From a virus: a stretch of 63,707 bases of DNA. The stretch lies in IMG/VR virus record IMGVR_UViG_3300030520_000019, positions 1-63,707 of that record; one strand, 5' to 3'. The position numbers were made by a program, and so were the translations under genes. The notes under the pieces were generated by a model. It had not been told where the DNA came from. It saw only the letters and a list, made by a program, of their open reading frames with translations, and searched no databases. Numbering within the stretch: the first letter of the stretch is position 1; each line of letters opens with the position of its first letter. Below are positions 32,886-40,385 of the stretch, in pieces.

Positions 32886-33758
32886 TCAGTCCAGCTTGTC
32901 CTCGTCCATCATTTCGATGGCGCGGTTGATGCTGACGACCGCTTCGCTCAAGTCCTTGCGCACGTCCTTGCTGCCACGACGGCCGGGAACCAGCAGCTTC
33001 TTGATCGCGTGCTGGATGGCCGGGCTGGTAACGCCGAAGATCTCGAGCGTGCGATACACGTCGATGCCGTCGTAGGGGCAGGGGCGAAAGTAGTGGCTGA
33101 AAGGGCGCTTCGTCAGCATGTCCTCGGCATCAAATTCCTTCGCCCGTACCTTCGCTTGTTCGGCCATGCTGCACCGCGCGTGAAGAGTCGTTTCGCATGT
33201 CTTGCAGTCCACAACATGCGTGTTCCTACCGTGCGCAAAACAATACGGCATACCCTCGCCGTCCCAAGCAACAGCCAGCGCAGTAGCGGTCTTATTGACG
33301 CCGACGCCGGCCGTATGCGTGTGGTCAGCCATCGGCGTGCCGGCAAACGCAGATTCCGCGACGGCCTTGTACAACGGGTCGCGCGTCTTGACGTGCTCAT
33401 GCCGCACCGGATCCTTCGGCTGGTCAGCCTTGATCGTCTCGATGTCCATGAACATCCGTCCGCGCAGCTCCAGACGCTTGATGCCGAGCGAACACCAGCC
33501 TTCTTGCAGGCCGTAGCCCGTGAGCTTCTGCGTGACCACACAGAGCACTTCGCGGCCCGTATAGTCGACGCTGTAGTTCATCAGGTGCATGACCTCGCCG
33601 GTGTGGCTCGTCTCGCGCAGCAATAGCTCGTCGCCGACCATGTAGCCGATGCCTTCGCCCGGCGCCCGCTTTCGGTCGTCAACACGCAGTTGATACAGCA
33701 TCTTGCCGTCCCAAACGTCTTGGAACGGTGCCGGGTCTTGCTTCAGTTCGAATCTCAT
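32886..33758 (-). CDS. Fusion: DUF3850/ASCH-like domain plus C-terminal phage helical domain
   Basis: A 290-aa protein. Residues 1-95 (KMLYQLRVDDRKRA, VGDELLLRE, YTGREVLCVVTQKL, GWCSLGIKRL) match the DUF3850 PUA/ASCH-like fold, suggesting RNA or modified-base binding. The middle has Cys/His residues (DCKTCETTLHARC). The end (FRPCPYDGIDVYRTLEIFGV, then QHAIKKLLVPGRRGSKDV) is a helical module common in small phage proteins. The fusion is unusual. Confidence 0.65.
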   Translation of the reverse strand: MRFELKQDPAPFQDVWDGKMLYQLRVDDRKRAPGEGIGYMVGDELLLRETSHTGEVMHLMNYSVDYTGREVLCVVTQKLTGYGLQEGWCSLGIKRLELRGRMFMDIETIKADQPKDPVRHEHVKTRDPLYKAVAESAFAGTPMADHTHTAGVGVNKTATALAVAWDGEGMPYCFAHGRNTHVVDCKTCETTLHARCSMAEQAKVRAKEFDAEDMLTKRPFSHYFRPCPYDGIDVYRTLEIFGVTSPAIQHAIKKLLVPGRRGSKDVRKDLSEAVVSINRAIEMMDEDKLD

Positions 33759-34027
33759 ACCGATTGCGCCTTTCTGATGGCTTCCGCGTTGTCGATGAAT
33801 TCACACTTCTGATCGTCCGTGATCTCGAACGCCTCGAGCATGAGCTTTGCGAAGTTGAGGGCAAGGTCTCGATTGGACCCAAAGCACTCGACTTGCATCT
33901 TGGTACAGGCCACGAACATGTCCACCCGCAAAGCGTACAGGGGGCCTTTGCGGGCCGCAAGTGCCTCAATGACTTCGGCATTGCGTGTAATCGCCATCCT
34001 GATAGCTTGCGGGTCAGGTCTGTCCAT
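33755..34027 (-). CDS. Hypothetical protein (90 aa)
   Basis: A 90-aa helical protein (AITRNAEVIEALAARKGPLY, then LALNFAKLMLEAFEITDDQ). It overlaps both neighbours. No family is recognised. Confidence 0.5.
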   Translation of the reverse strand: MDRPDPQAIRMAITRNAEVIEALAARKGPLYALRVDMFVACTKMQVECFGSNRDLALNFAKLMLEAFEITDDQKCEFIDNAEAIRKAQSV

Positions 34028-34223
34028 TGCGCGCCCTCATGTTCCACTTGTGGATGGCTTCGAGAAGGTCCATGTCGCGCGGGCCGTTGGCGCCGCAGTC
34101 TTCGCACTTGCCGCGAAACAGCGGGGCCGCACCGTAGCACTTGCCTTCCTGCGTTGTGACCTTACCGCTTCCACAGAACGGGCACGGGATCATGCCGTAG
34201 GGGTTGAAACCGTTTGCCATCAT
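34014..34223 (-). CDS. Lar-like restriction alleviation protein
   Basis: A 69-aa zinc-ribbon protein: CPFCGS (Cys14, Cys17), GKCEDCGANGP (Cys40, Cys43) and the terminal AIHKWNMRA. This is the Lar restriction-alleviation pattern. Family members modulate host type I restriction-modification. Together with the 7-deazaguanine operon it suggests layered defence against host restriction. Confidence 0.72.
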   Translation of the reverse strand: MMANGFNPYGMIPCPFCGSGKVTTQEGKCYGAAPLFRGKCEDCGANGPRDMDLLEAIHKWNMRARNGQT

Positions 34224-34405
34224 AACCCCGGCTGAACGCTGAACTGCATGGGCACTGACTTGATACGACGGCATTCCTTCAGAAAGAACTCGGCCGCCTC
34301 CATTGCGTCGTGCGCTAGCTCGTGGTAATCGACGTCGGTATAACCTTCGGTGTTCGGAATCTTCACCTTGGCGCGGATGCGGAACGGCATGACTGGTTCG
34401 GCCAT
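34220..34405 (-). CDS. Hypothetical protein (61 aa)
   Basis: A 61-aa protein with GAGGGAG before the ATG. Its central part, YTDVDYHELAHDAMEAAEFF, followed by a strand, looks like a small alpha/beta fold. It overlaps both neighbouring genes by one to four bases. Confidence 0.5.
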   Translation of the reverse strand: MAEPVMPFRIRAKVKIPNTEGYTDVDYHELAHDAMEAAEFFLKECRRIKSVPMQFSVQPGL

Positions 34406-34812
34406 TATAGCTCCCTCGTTATCGCGATCCACGCGCGCTGCCACCACGGCGCCGCGTTGAACTTGGCGATGTGCGCGTCCTTGTCTTCCAGCCGTGTTTT
34501 GTACATGTGCGCTTGCGTCGAGTGATGCTCAATGGTGCGCTGCATGTGCTCGCGTTCAAGGCGATGCAAGTCGCGCGCCACTTGCTCGAGATCCGGAGTG
34601 ATGGCGTAGTGCGTGTCGATCGCGTAGCCTTGCTGCATCTCGCGGGCCGTGCGCACTTCGAGGTCCAGGCGCTTCAGATTCATGCTGACAACACGATCCT
34701 TGAGCGACATCGCCGGCATCTGTTGGCTGTCGGGGTAGATCGAGATGACCTTCTGGCCTTGGTACAGCGGATACCACGCGGTGCGCAGCTCCATTACTTT
34801 GACGCGGTTCAT
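34405..34812 (-). CDS. Hypothetical protein with C-terminal coiled coil (135 aa)
   Basis: The start at 34812 overlaps the upstream stop (ATGA). Residues about 70-125 form a charged helix (LEQVARDLHRLEREHMQRTI). The N-terminal region is beta-like. No family is recognised. Confidence 0.5.
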   Translation of the reverse strand: MNRVKVMELRTAWYPLYQGQKVISIYPDSQQMPAMSLKDRVVSMNLKRLDLEVRTAREMQQGYAIDTHYAITPDLEQVARDLHRLEREHMQRTIEHHSTQAHMYKTRLEDKDAHIAKFNAAPWWQRAWIAITREL

Positions 34813-35057
34813 GCTAGTTGATTGCACTTGCAGAGGTTGCAGAAGTTGATTGGCGTGCCGTCACCTGTGGTCATAGGAGTCTGCGCCCAACCGGGATGCT
34901 CGCAGTGTGCCGGATCTGGCGCCTGCTGTGCGTCAGTCATGCTGCCGTACTTCCGTCGAATCTCCGTAGCGATTGACTTGATGCGGAACGGGCGTACCTG
35001 GGGCCTGCCCGCTTCGTATATGATGTCGTTGCAGAGGTCAATGAGACTGCGGGCCAT
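34809..35057 (-). CDS. Hypothetical Cys-containing protein (82 aa)
   Basis: An 82-aa protein: an N-terminal helix with LIDLCNDIIYEAGRP and a C-terminal zinc-finger-like part (HCEHPGWAQTP, FCNLCKCN). The start overlaps the upstream stop (TGATG). Confidence 0.5.
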   Translation of the reverse strand: MARSLIDLCNDIIYEAGRPQVRPFRIKSIATEIRRKYGSMTDAQQAPDPAHCEHPGWAQTPMTTGDGTPINFCNLCKCNQLA

Positions 35058-35266
35058 CAAATAAACTCCCAAGCGTCGGCATCGTCCATACGGTGCTTGG
35101 CACCATTGGCGTCTTCAACTTCGTAGATTGGTTCGCACTCGAACACAGAATCCATCTCAAGTTCACCTTCGATGGCCTTGCTGCCGAACAGCACGCGAAT
35201 GCGCTTGCCGACGTCTGCCCAGGTTGGCCACTCGTCGACGTTTGTGAACGTGTTGACGAAGTTCAT
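35057..35266 (-). CDS. Hypothetical protein (69 aa)
   Basis: A 69-aa acidic protein (WADVGKRIRVLFGSKAIEGE, then VFECEPIYEVED). The strand-rich pattern suggests a small beta barrel. The start at 35266 is the only close ATG. Confidence 0.5.
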   Translation of the reverse strand: MNFVNTFTNVDEWPTWADVGKRIRVLFGSKAIEGELEMDSVFECEPIYEVEDANGAKHRMDDADAWEFI

Positions 35267-35271
35267 TTGTC

Positions 35272-35463
35272 CTACGCCTTTCGCAATCGCATTTCGGTCA
35301 AGCTGGACCAGTGCGCCCGCATAATAATATTGACAGCTTCGTGCACCAGCGGAGTGATGTGCATGGTCTGGAACAAGCGAGCTTCGTACACCGACAGCGT
35401 AATCACGACCCACTGGCCGGGCCGCCAGGGCACCAGACGGGCTTTAGCGCCGCTTGCCATCAT
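35272..35463 (-). CDS. Hypothetical protein (63 aa)
   Basis: A 63-aa protein (ARLVPWRPGQWVVITLSVYE). Its start overlaps the stop of the preceding gene. No family is recognised. Confidence 0.45.
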   Translation of the reverse strand: MMASGAKARLVPWRPGQWVVITLSVYEARLFQTMHITPLVHEAVNIIMRAHWSSLTEMRLRKA

Positions 35464-35693
35464 CGCCCCTTCGCCGTGCACGTGACGATGAACGCCCGCT
35501 GGCCTTGCCCATCGCCGGTCTGCCCGTAGTGCAAGTCGTTGGGGTCGCAATCCTTAGCCCAGTTGGACAGGGCGTAGGCGGTCTGTGTGGCCTGGGTGTG
35601 GGGTGGTGGTGCCATAAGAATAGCTAGCCCAATCCCTGCGCAGCCAAACGGCACCACGATGCAAGTAAAGGACATGAACGTTGAAGTCTTCAT
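35460..35693 (-). CDS. Exported or membrane-anchored small protein (77 aa)
   Basis: A 77-aa protein whose residues 6-28 form a hydrophobic segment (FTCIVVPFGCAGIGLAILMA), followed by a polar Cys-containing tail (DCDPN, IVTCTAK). Topology suggests a periplasmic tail. It could be part of an unrecognised spanin system. Confidence 0.5.
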   Translation of the reverse strand: MKTSTFMSFTCIVVPFGCAGIGLAILMAPPPHTQATQTAYALSNWAKDCDPNDLHYGQTGDGQGQRAFIVTCTAKGR

Positions 35694-35694
35694 G

Positions 35695-36000
35695 TTACTC
35701 GCCCTCCAGCGCATCGAACGCGGCCTGCCACGCCTTGTCCTTGCCGGCTTCGTATTCGGCTTTCAGTGCATAGTCTTGTTCGAGCATGGTGCCGGCAGCT
35801 TGCATGGCTTCGCAATGCTGCTTCATGTGCTTCAGGCGCACCAGTTCGGCCAGGGCTTCGATGCAGCGCAAGGCACGCATTTGGCCGGCGATGGTAGGTT
35901 GAATGGCTGCCGCACCACACGACGGATCGAAATCACACGTACAGGTTGACGGCTGGCCGCCTTCCCAGACAGCTTGACAAGAATCGCAAGACTTCATCAT
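35695..36000 (-). CDS. Hypothetical Cys-rich helical protein (101 aa)
   Basis: The first gene of the small-gene array. GAGGAG precedes the double ATG. The N-terminus has a zinc-like motif (CDSCQAVW, then CTCDFDPSC), and residues 30-100 are helical. No function is recognised. Confidence 0.55.
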   Translation of the reverse strand: MMKSCDSCQAVWEGGQPSTCTCDFDPSCGAAAIQPTIAGQMRALRCIEALAELVRLKHMKQHCEAMQAAGTMLEQDYALKAEYEAGKDKAWQAAFDALEGE

Positions 36001-36037
36001 CTAGTATCTCCTCGGGCTTTGCACCCGCATAAACGAA

Positions 36038-36070
36038 AAGGCCAGCCCACAGTGTATGCGGACTGGCCTT
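36038..36070 (-). terminator. Intrinsic terminator after SGNH tail protein
   Basis: AAGGCCAG and CTGGCCTT form an 8-bp stem around a 17-base loop, and on the minus strand TTTTCGTTT follows. It separates the tail-fibre operon (36133-38923) from the small-gene array. Confidence 0.7.
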
Positions 36071-36132
36071 CGTACGGCGTATGTCAGACTATTTCGTCAT
36101 CACCAGCGAGCGGAGAGCGTGTTCATGTGGGA

Positions 36133-37899
36133 TCAATACTTGATGATGCCGACGCACCGAACGCCGACGTTGCACGTCACGCCGGTGATGCTGCCGAACT
36201 TGACCAGGATTTGCGGGACGACGGCGGTGATGCTGGCACTGCTCATTTGCAGTCGGCCTGTACGGATGAACCGAGTGCCAGCCGCCACGACGTCGGGCAG
36301 GATGCCGACGCTTTCCAGTTCCTCTCCGCTCGTCGCGAGGCCGTACGCGCCACCGCTGTTGGTGGGGAAATAGGCCTGGACAAGTTCGACGCCTGCCGCG
36401 TGTACGTTGTCCCACCTGAGTTCGAACACGAGCTCAAGCTCGCTCGTGTCTGTCGCGGCAACCCCGAGGGACGCTGGGCTGACGCCGCCAGCGCCGCAGG
36501 GATACGCAGCGACAATGTCATTGGCTGCACCCGCGGTGCACTCCATGTTGACCCAGTAGCCGTTCGTCGAGGCGTCTCCGCCGTCATAGACGGACACGGC
36601 CATCGTTCCGCTGCCTGACGTCCGTCCACAGGCCCAACCCGAAGGCTGGCCGCCTGTGCCTCCCTTGGGTAGCGTGGTGCTGGCCGAACCGCCGGTCAAG
36701 AAGCCCGTCGTGACCGTTGTCCCGACCCACGGCCCCTTATTCAGCAGGCGCGTGTGACCTCCGGGCGTCGTCGCATCAGACGCGCTGCGCGGAACGATCA
36801 GCGGGAAGCTGATCTTCGAAGACGTTGCGCTATTGACCTGGGCACCATTGAGGAGCGCGCCGTTGGTCAGGATGTGCGTACCGTCAGCCGTGTGGGGGTA
36901 GCCACCCGCATCGGGATACGTCGCATCGAACATGCACGTGTGCGTGAAGTTGTAGTCGCACGACGTGGCATCAACGAAGATGACTTTGCCCGGATTCGCG
37001 AGGGCGTACTGGTAGAGCTGGTAGTTGTAGGTGTGCTGCAGGACGCCGCCGACCGTGTACTGAGTCGAGTCGACGTTCAGCACGGTGGGCGCAGCGGACG
37101 TGGCGCACTTGCCGATGACCTGCTCGTTGAGCGTGGCGTAGCCGGACTGCACCGAGCCGACCGCCGTGCAGGAATACAGGACGACGAAGGCGTTGCCGCC
37201 GTTGCCGTCCAGCCCGGTCAGCCCGTCGAGAATCACTTTCGCAGCAGTGAACGTGGTGTTCGGGGTCGCACCGCCCTTGATGTCGTTGATGCCGAGACGA
37301 AGTGCTACGACCGGGTTCGTGTACAGCGCGAGCAACTGCTTGGCGTAGGCGAGTTCCGCGCCCATGCCAGAGGCGAGCGCGCCCGGATGCCCCAGGTTGC
37401 CGATGATGTCCATGCCACCGCCGGCCAGTGCATTCCAAGCATGTGCAACACCCCGATGGCTCTTGCGCTCGAGGTTGATGATCGTGCCGTTGCTGATCGT
37501 CTGCGTGACGCCGCTGGCCGCCGTCGTTGGGTTGAACGTCGGAACACCTGTGGCAACCGCGTCGGACTGCCGCGTGTGGATGCTGACGGTCGTGCTGCCG
37601 GCGCCAGAGTCCGCATAGTTATTACGGCCCTGCACCTCCATCGTGGTGTCGGACAGGTTGACCAACTGCACGCGCGGCGTGCCCCACAGCGAGTTCGAGA
37701 TTGGGTTGCTGCTGGTGGTGATGCGCCCGATGTTCGTCGTGCCGTCTCGCGTGAAGACGGCGCTGTTCATCGCGATGTTCTGGTGCTCGTGTGCAGCGAG
37801 CGAGTCCCCGAAGAGGAGGACGGGCGGATTGCTTAGCGTCGGGAAGGCGACTGAGACCGCCTTACTGACCCGTTGCCGCGCGTGGAGTGCTGGGCGCAT
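36133..37899 (-). CDS. Tail protein with SGNH/GDSL hydrolase domain
   Basis: A 588-aa protein. An SGNH hydrolase occupies about residues 25-345: LLFGDSLA with nucleophile Ser33, LRLGINDI (Asn205) and the catalytic Asp339-His342 in DGTH. The C-terminal 200 residues are beta-rich with Gly/Ser loops. In a tail-fibre operon this suggests a receptor-binding enzyme that removes acyl groups from host surface glycans. It follows the fibre gene by 10 bases. Confidence 0.8.
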   Translation of the reverse strand: MRPALHARQRVSKAVSVAFPTLSNPPVLLFGDSLAAHEHQNIAMNSAVFTRDGTTNIGRITTSSNPISNSLWGTPRVQLVNLSDTTMEVQGRNNYADSGAGSTTVSIHTRQSDAVATGVPTFNPTTAASGVTQTISNGTIINLERKSHRGVAHAWNALAGGGMDIIGNLGHPGALASGMGAELAYAKQLLALYTNPVVALRLGINDIKGGATPNTTFTAAKVILDGLTGLDGNGGNAFVVLYSCTAVGSVQSGYATLNEQVIGKCATSAAPTVLNVDSTQYTVGGVLQHTYNYQLYQYALANPGKVIFVDATSCDYNFTHTCMFDATYPDAGGYPHTADGTHILTNGALLNGAQVNSATSSKISFPLIVPRSASDATTPGGHTRLLNKGPWVGTTVTTGFLTGGSASTTLPKGGTGGQPSGWACGRTSGSGTMAVSVYDGGDASTNGYWVNMECTAGAANDIVAAYPCGAGGVSPASLGVAATDTSELELVFELRWDNVHAAGVELVQAYFPTNSGGAYGLATSGEELESVGILPDVVAAGTRFIRTGRLQMSSASITAVVPQILVKFGSITGVTCNVGVRCVGIIKY

Positions 37900-37909
37900 T
37901 CGATTCTCC

Positions 37910-38923
37910 TCAGTTATTGTAGATGCGCCAGTTGTCTTGCGACACCTGATAGGCGTAGCCGCCTTCGAGTTGAGCCGAAGTGGAGTACGAACGGCTGCTC
38001 GGTTTGGTGAACGTCACGCCCGCGCCTGCTGTGATCGTGACGACGCCAGCGCCGACCTGAGACCAGTACAGGAGCGTTCCCGCGGGAAACGCAACCGACG
38101 AGTGCGGCGGGATCGTGGCCGCGATTGCCGAGGCGTTGTTCAGGTCGACCTGCTGGCCGGCGTCGGTGAGCGCGAACGTGTAGGTCGTGCCGGTCTGGGC
38201 GTTGTCGGCCTGCACCGTCGCTGCCGCCGTCAGCGTAGTGACGCCGTTCGCGGCTGCCGTGATCGCGGCCTGCTGAGTCGCGCCGTCGCTCAGGTTCGCG
38301 AGTGCGAGCGAGACGTTGCCGCTAGCGTTCGGCGACTGGCCGCCGACAGTGATGACTTCGCCCGTGTTGCCGTCGATCTTCTCGATGGACGTGCCGTTGT
38401 CGACGACCTTGTCGCCGACGAGCCAGTTGATGCCCAGCGATGTGCCAGCCGTAGCGACAGTCCAGAAGAAGCCCTTGTTGCCGGCCACGATGGCAGGCGT
38501 GTTCGTGGTGGCGTTGTACGTGCCCTGGTAGTTCAGCGCGCCGACGATCGCGGCCGGAAGCTGGGCGACAGGAACCTTTCCGGTACCGTCGAGCCCCGCA
38601 ACACCGTTGGCGACGCCCTTCTGACTGGCGGGCAGCGCTGCATTGGCCGTCGCAGTGACCGCCGCCAGCGGCGTCACCAAGTTTGCATTGTAGTCGCTGG
38701 CTTGGCTAAGAGCGGTGATACCGCCGCCCCCCGCAGCCGTTTCAAACCCTGTGCCAGCCTTATTGACGCGGTAAATGACGCGCGGCGAAGCGTTGGGGTC
38801 ATAGAATTCAGCTCGTGGCCCCAGAGCCAGCTGATTCGCGTTGGGTGTCAGGCCGGCAAAGTTCACAGGGCTGCCATCGGCATTTGCAACCGCGATGCGA
38901 AGCAGATTGTCAGAAGTGAGCAT
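37910..38923 (-). CDS. Tail fibre protein
   Basis: A 337-aa fibre. LLRIAVANADGSPVNFAGL at the N-terminus, then KGVANGVAGLDGTGKVPVAQ with LPAAIVGALNYQG and GINWLVGDKVV in the middle, are standard fibre repeats. The C-terminal 80 residues form a beta domain (PPHSSVAFPAGTLLYWSQV). It probably trimerises and may carry or adjoin the SGNH protein. Confidence 0.82.
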   Translation of the reverse strand: MLTSDNLLRIAVANADGSPVNFAGLTPNANQLALGPRAEFYDPNASPRVIYRVNKAGTGFETAAGGGGITALSQASDYNANLVTPLAAVTATANAALPASQKGVANGVAGLDGTGKVPVAQLPAAIVGALNYQGTYNATTNTPAIVAGNKGFFWTVATAGTSLGINWLVGDKVVDNGTSIEKIDGNTGEVITVGGQSPNASGNVSLALANLSDGATQQAAITAAANGVTTLTAAATVQADNAQTGTTYTFALTDAGQQVDLNNASAIAATIPPHSSVAFPAGTLLYWSQVGAGVVTITAGAGVTFTKPSSRSYSTSAQLEGGYAYQVSQDNWRIYNN

Positions 38924-38948
38924 GATGCACCTGGGTTGTGTGACTAGC

Positions 38949-38959
38949 GCATTATGGCC
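38949..38959 (-). promoter_or_regulatory. GGCCATAATGC motif upstream of tail fibre gene
   Basis: Second copy of the 11-mer seen before the portal gene. It lies between the terminator at 38996 and the fibre start, where a new minus-strand promoter would be needed. Confidence 0.35.
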
Positions 38960-38995
38960 TTTGACGCAAGGGCTTGATACTTTGATGTCAAAAAT

Positions 38996-39018
38996 AAAGG
39001 GCGCTCAAGGCGCCCTTT
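38996..39018 (-). terminator. Intrinsic terminator upstream of tail fibre operon
   Basis: AAAGGGCGC, loop TCAAG and GCGCCCTTT make a perfect 9-bp stem. On the minus strand TATTTTTG follows. It ends the short operon 39022-39541. Confidence 0.82.
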
Positions 39019-39021
39019 CTG

Positions 39022-39168
39022 TTACTTGGTACTCACGCGCACCGCTGATACGACTGGCTGCCAATTGACACGCCGACGTCGCTTGCGCCGGGCCAGCCAT
39101 GCAACCGCTTCGGTCCAGCCGAACATGATTGCCATGCCCAACCCGACCATTGCGAGGTCGTGTGCCAT
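39022..39168 (-). CDS. Small membrane protein (48 aa)
   Basis: A 48-aa frame starting MAHDLAMVGLGMAIMFGW, with one hydrophobic segment followed by a run of Arg/Lys (RRKRRRR). It lies 7 bases after the preceding stop and just before a terminator, which supports a real gene. Confidence 0.5.
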   Translation of the reverse strand: MAHDLAMVGLGMAIMFGWTEAVAWLARRKRRRRVNWQPVVSAVRVSTK

Positions 39169-39175
39169 GGCCGCG

Positions 39176-39541
39176 TCAGCCGACCTGGACGGTCACCGTC
39201 TGCGCGACGGGCTGCATGTTGGCCGGGGGCGGCACCGGCGTCGGGCTGGGGGCGGGTGCTGAGACGGTGCCGCTGTAGCTGACCGCCGCGCCCAGCGCCG
39301 CGCCCGTGCTGTCGACGGTCTGGACCGAACCCGTGAAGCCGCCGACCGGGATGTCGTCTGCGAAGACCAGCGTCGTCACGAGCGTGGACGAACCGTCCGG
39401 GTTTGGCGTCAGGGTGCTGGCGGAGACGGTGCCGGTGTGCTGTGCGCCTTCGCTGTCCACGACCGTGGCGTTGAAGCTGGCCGTGGTGACGCCACTGGCG
39501 ACGCTGGTGAGTGCCGCCACGATGAGGAGGGAAAGTTTCAT
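39176..39541 (-). CDS. Secreted protein with signal peptide (121 aa)
   Basis: The N-terminus MKLSLLIVAALTSVASG is a Sec signal peptide. The mature part is Thr/Ser/Val-rich beta sequence, ending in a Pro-rich stretch (APAPSPTPVPPP). It may act at the host envelope. No family is recognised. Confidence 0.6.
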   Translation of the reverse strand: MKLSLLIVAALTSVASGVTTASFNATVVDSEGAQHTGTVSASTLTPNPDGSSTLVTTLVFADDIPVGGFTGSVQTVDSTGAALGAAVSYSGTVSAPAPSPTPVPPPANMQPVAQTVTVQVG

Positions 39542-39603
39542 TTCAGGTTCCTAGCTAGGGAGTTGTGACCACACTTGACGCGGTGGCCTTGCGGTTTGTA
39601 AGG

Positions 39604-39752
39604 TGTCGAGCGCAGGAATCGAACCTGCCGCGAGTGTTGAATGGACTGTTGGTGCTTGCGCACAAGGCTGCCAGCCCTACAGCTACGCCGAACGCATGCC
39701 TTCTGACAGATGCCTGCGTTCGACCACTCGGCGCACCATTGCACCGCTCGAC
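39604..39752 (-). ncRNA. tRNA-like structured RNA candidate
   Basis: On the minus strand a perfect 7-bp acceptor-like stem (GTCGAGC at 39746-39752 with GCTCGAC at 39605-39611) encloses about 135 bases. Next to its 3' arm is a textbook T-arm: GCAGG, TTCGATT, CCTGC (39612-39628). Next to the 5' arm is a hairpin GGTGC-AATGGT-GCGCC. GAGTG/CACTC closes a central domain with an 8-bp stem (CGAACGCA/TGCGTTCG), a GCTG/CAGC hairpin and a GTGC-GCAA-GCAC tetraloop hairpin. No normal anticodon arm is found. It could be a degenerate or intron-bearing tRNA, or a tRNA mimic. Confidence 0.45.
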
Positions 39753-40048
39753 GAAATTGGATGGCCTTCTCCGTGCGACTTACGTCCACGGCGAGGCGGC
39801 CTATTACGCGCCTTCCTCAAGGGCGCGACACATCGGTGCCGGTTGCGGCCGGCGTCGTTCGGCGGATTCTGCTTCTCGACCGCTTTTGTCCGCACGAACC
39901 TACCACGCATAACCCGGTGGCCTGTAGGCGGACTAATTTGGCGCGAGCACCGCCCAGCCCGTGACGCATGGTGGCAACTCGATCCCTCTCAGGATTGGAG
40001 ATTCCACGCGCTCGGTAACGCAGGTTCAGATGCAGTGCTCGCATAAAT

Positions 40049-40119
40049 GTTACGGTGGACAGCCCACCCTTGGCGCTGCCGTGCCCATCACTGGGTGCGG
40101 GCAAGCCGCCCACCGTAAC
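40049..40119. repeat. 10-bp inverted repeat enclosing an inner hairpin
   Basis: GTTACGGTGG (40049-40058) and CCACCGTAAC (40110-40119) pair perfectly around 51 bases that contain a further CCCA/TGGG hairpin. Confidence 0.5.
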
Positions 40120-40287
40120 GTTCAATGAATGCTTTAGCAGAACGCCTCTTGTCGCATACGCAGATTGGTACCATCTACGCAGCCAAGCGACTGACCTGAG
40201 CGCCTCCTCCAGAATCATGCCGGCAGCTTGGCCGGTGTACTTCCGGTTAATCTACCTTGCATGCCACGACGACCACTTACAGAGCGC

Positions 40288-40385
40288 GAAGCGCCCTGCT
40301 AAAGCATTCAATCTTCTCGAATTGTGAAAGAGCGGGTGTCACAGGGCGCTTCGTAGCCGGCGCATACTCGGCATTGCCCTGTGAC
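40288..40385. repeat. Two mutually exclusive hairpins
   Basis: GAAGCGCCCTG (40288-40298) pairs with CAGGGCGCTTC (40342-40352). The overlapping GTCACAGGG (40338-40346) pairs instead with CCCTGTGAC (40377-40385). The shared strand allows only one hairpin at a time, as in an attenuator or switch. Confidence 0.45.

Noticed and set aside
36754-37836. A 360-codon plus-strand open frame opposite the SGNH protein
   Set aside because: Antisense shadow with Arg/Val-rich composition and no recognisable motif.
39604-39752. Standard tRNA or tmRNA gene
   Set aside because: No anticodon stem-loop with U33 could be folded by hand, and the acceptor lacks the G3-U70 pair and tag reading frame of tmRNA. It is kept only as a tRNA-like candidate.
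39603-40046. A 147-codon plus-strand frame across the tRNA-like element
   Set aside because: Its translation (SAGIEPAAS) is the usual artefact of reading through an antisense T-arm. No ribosome site is present.
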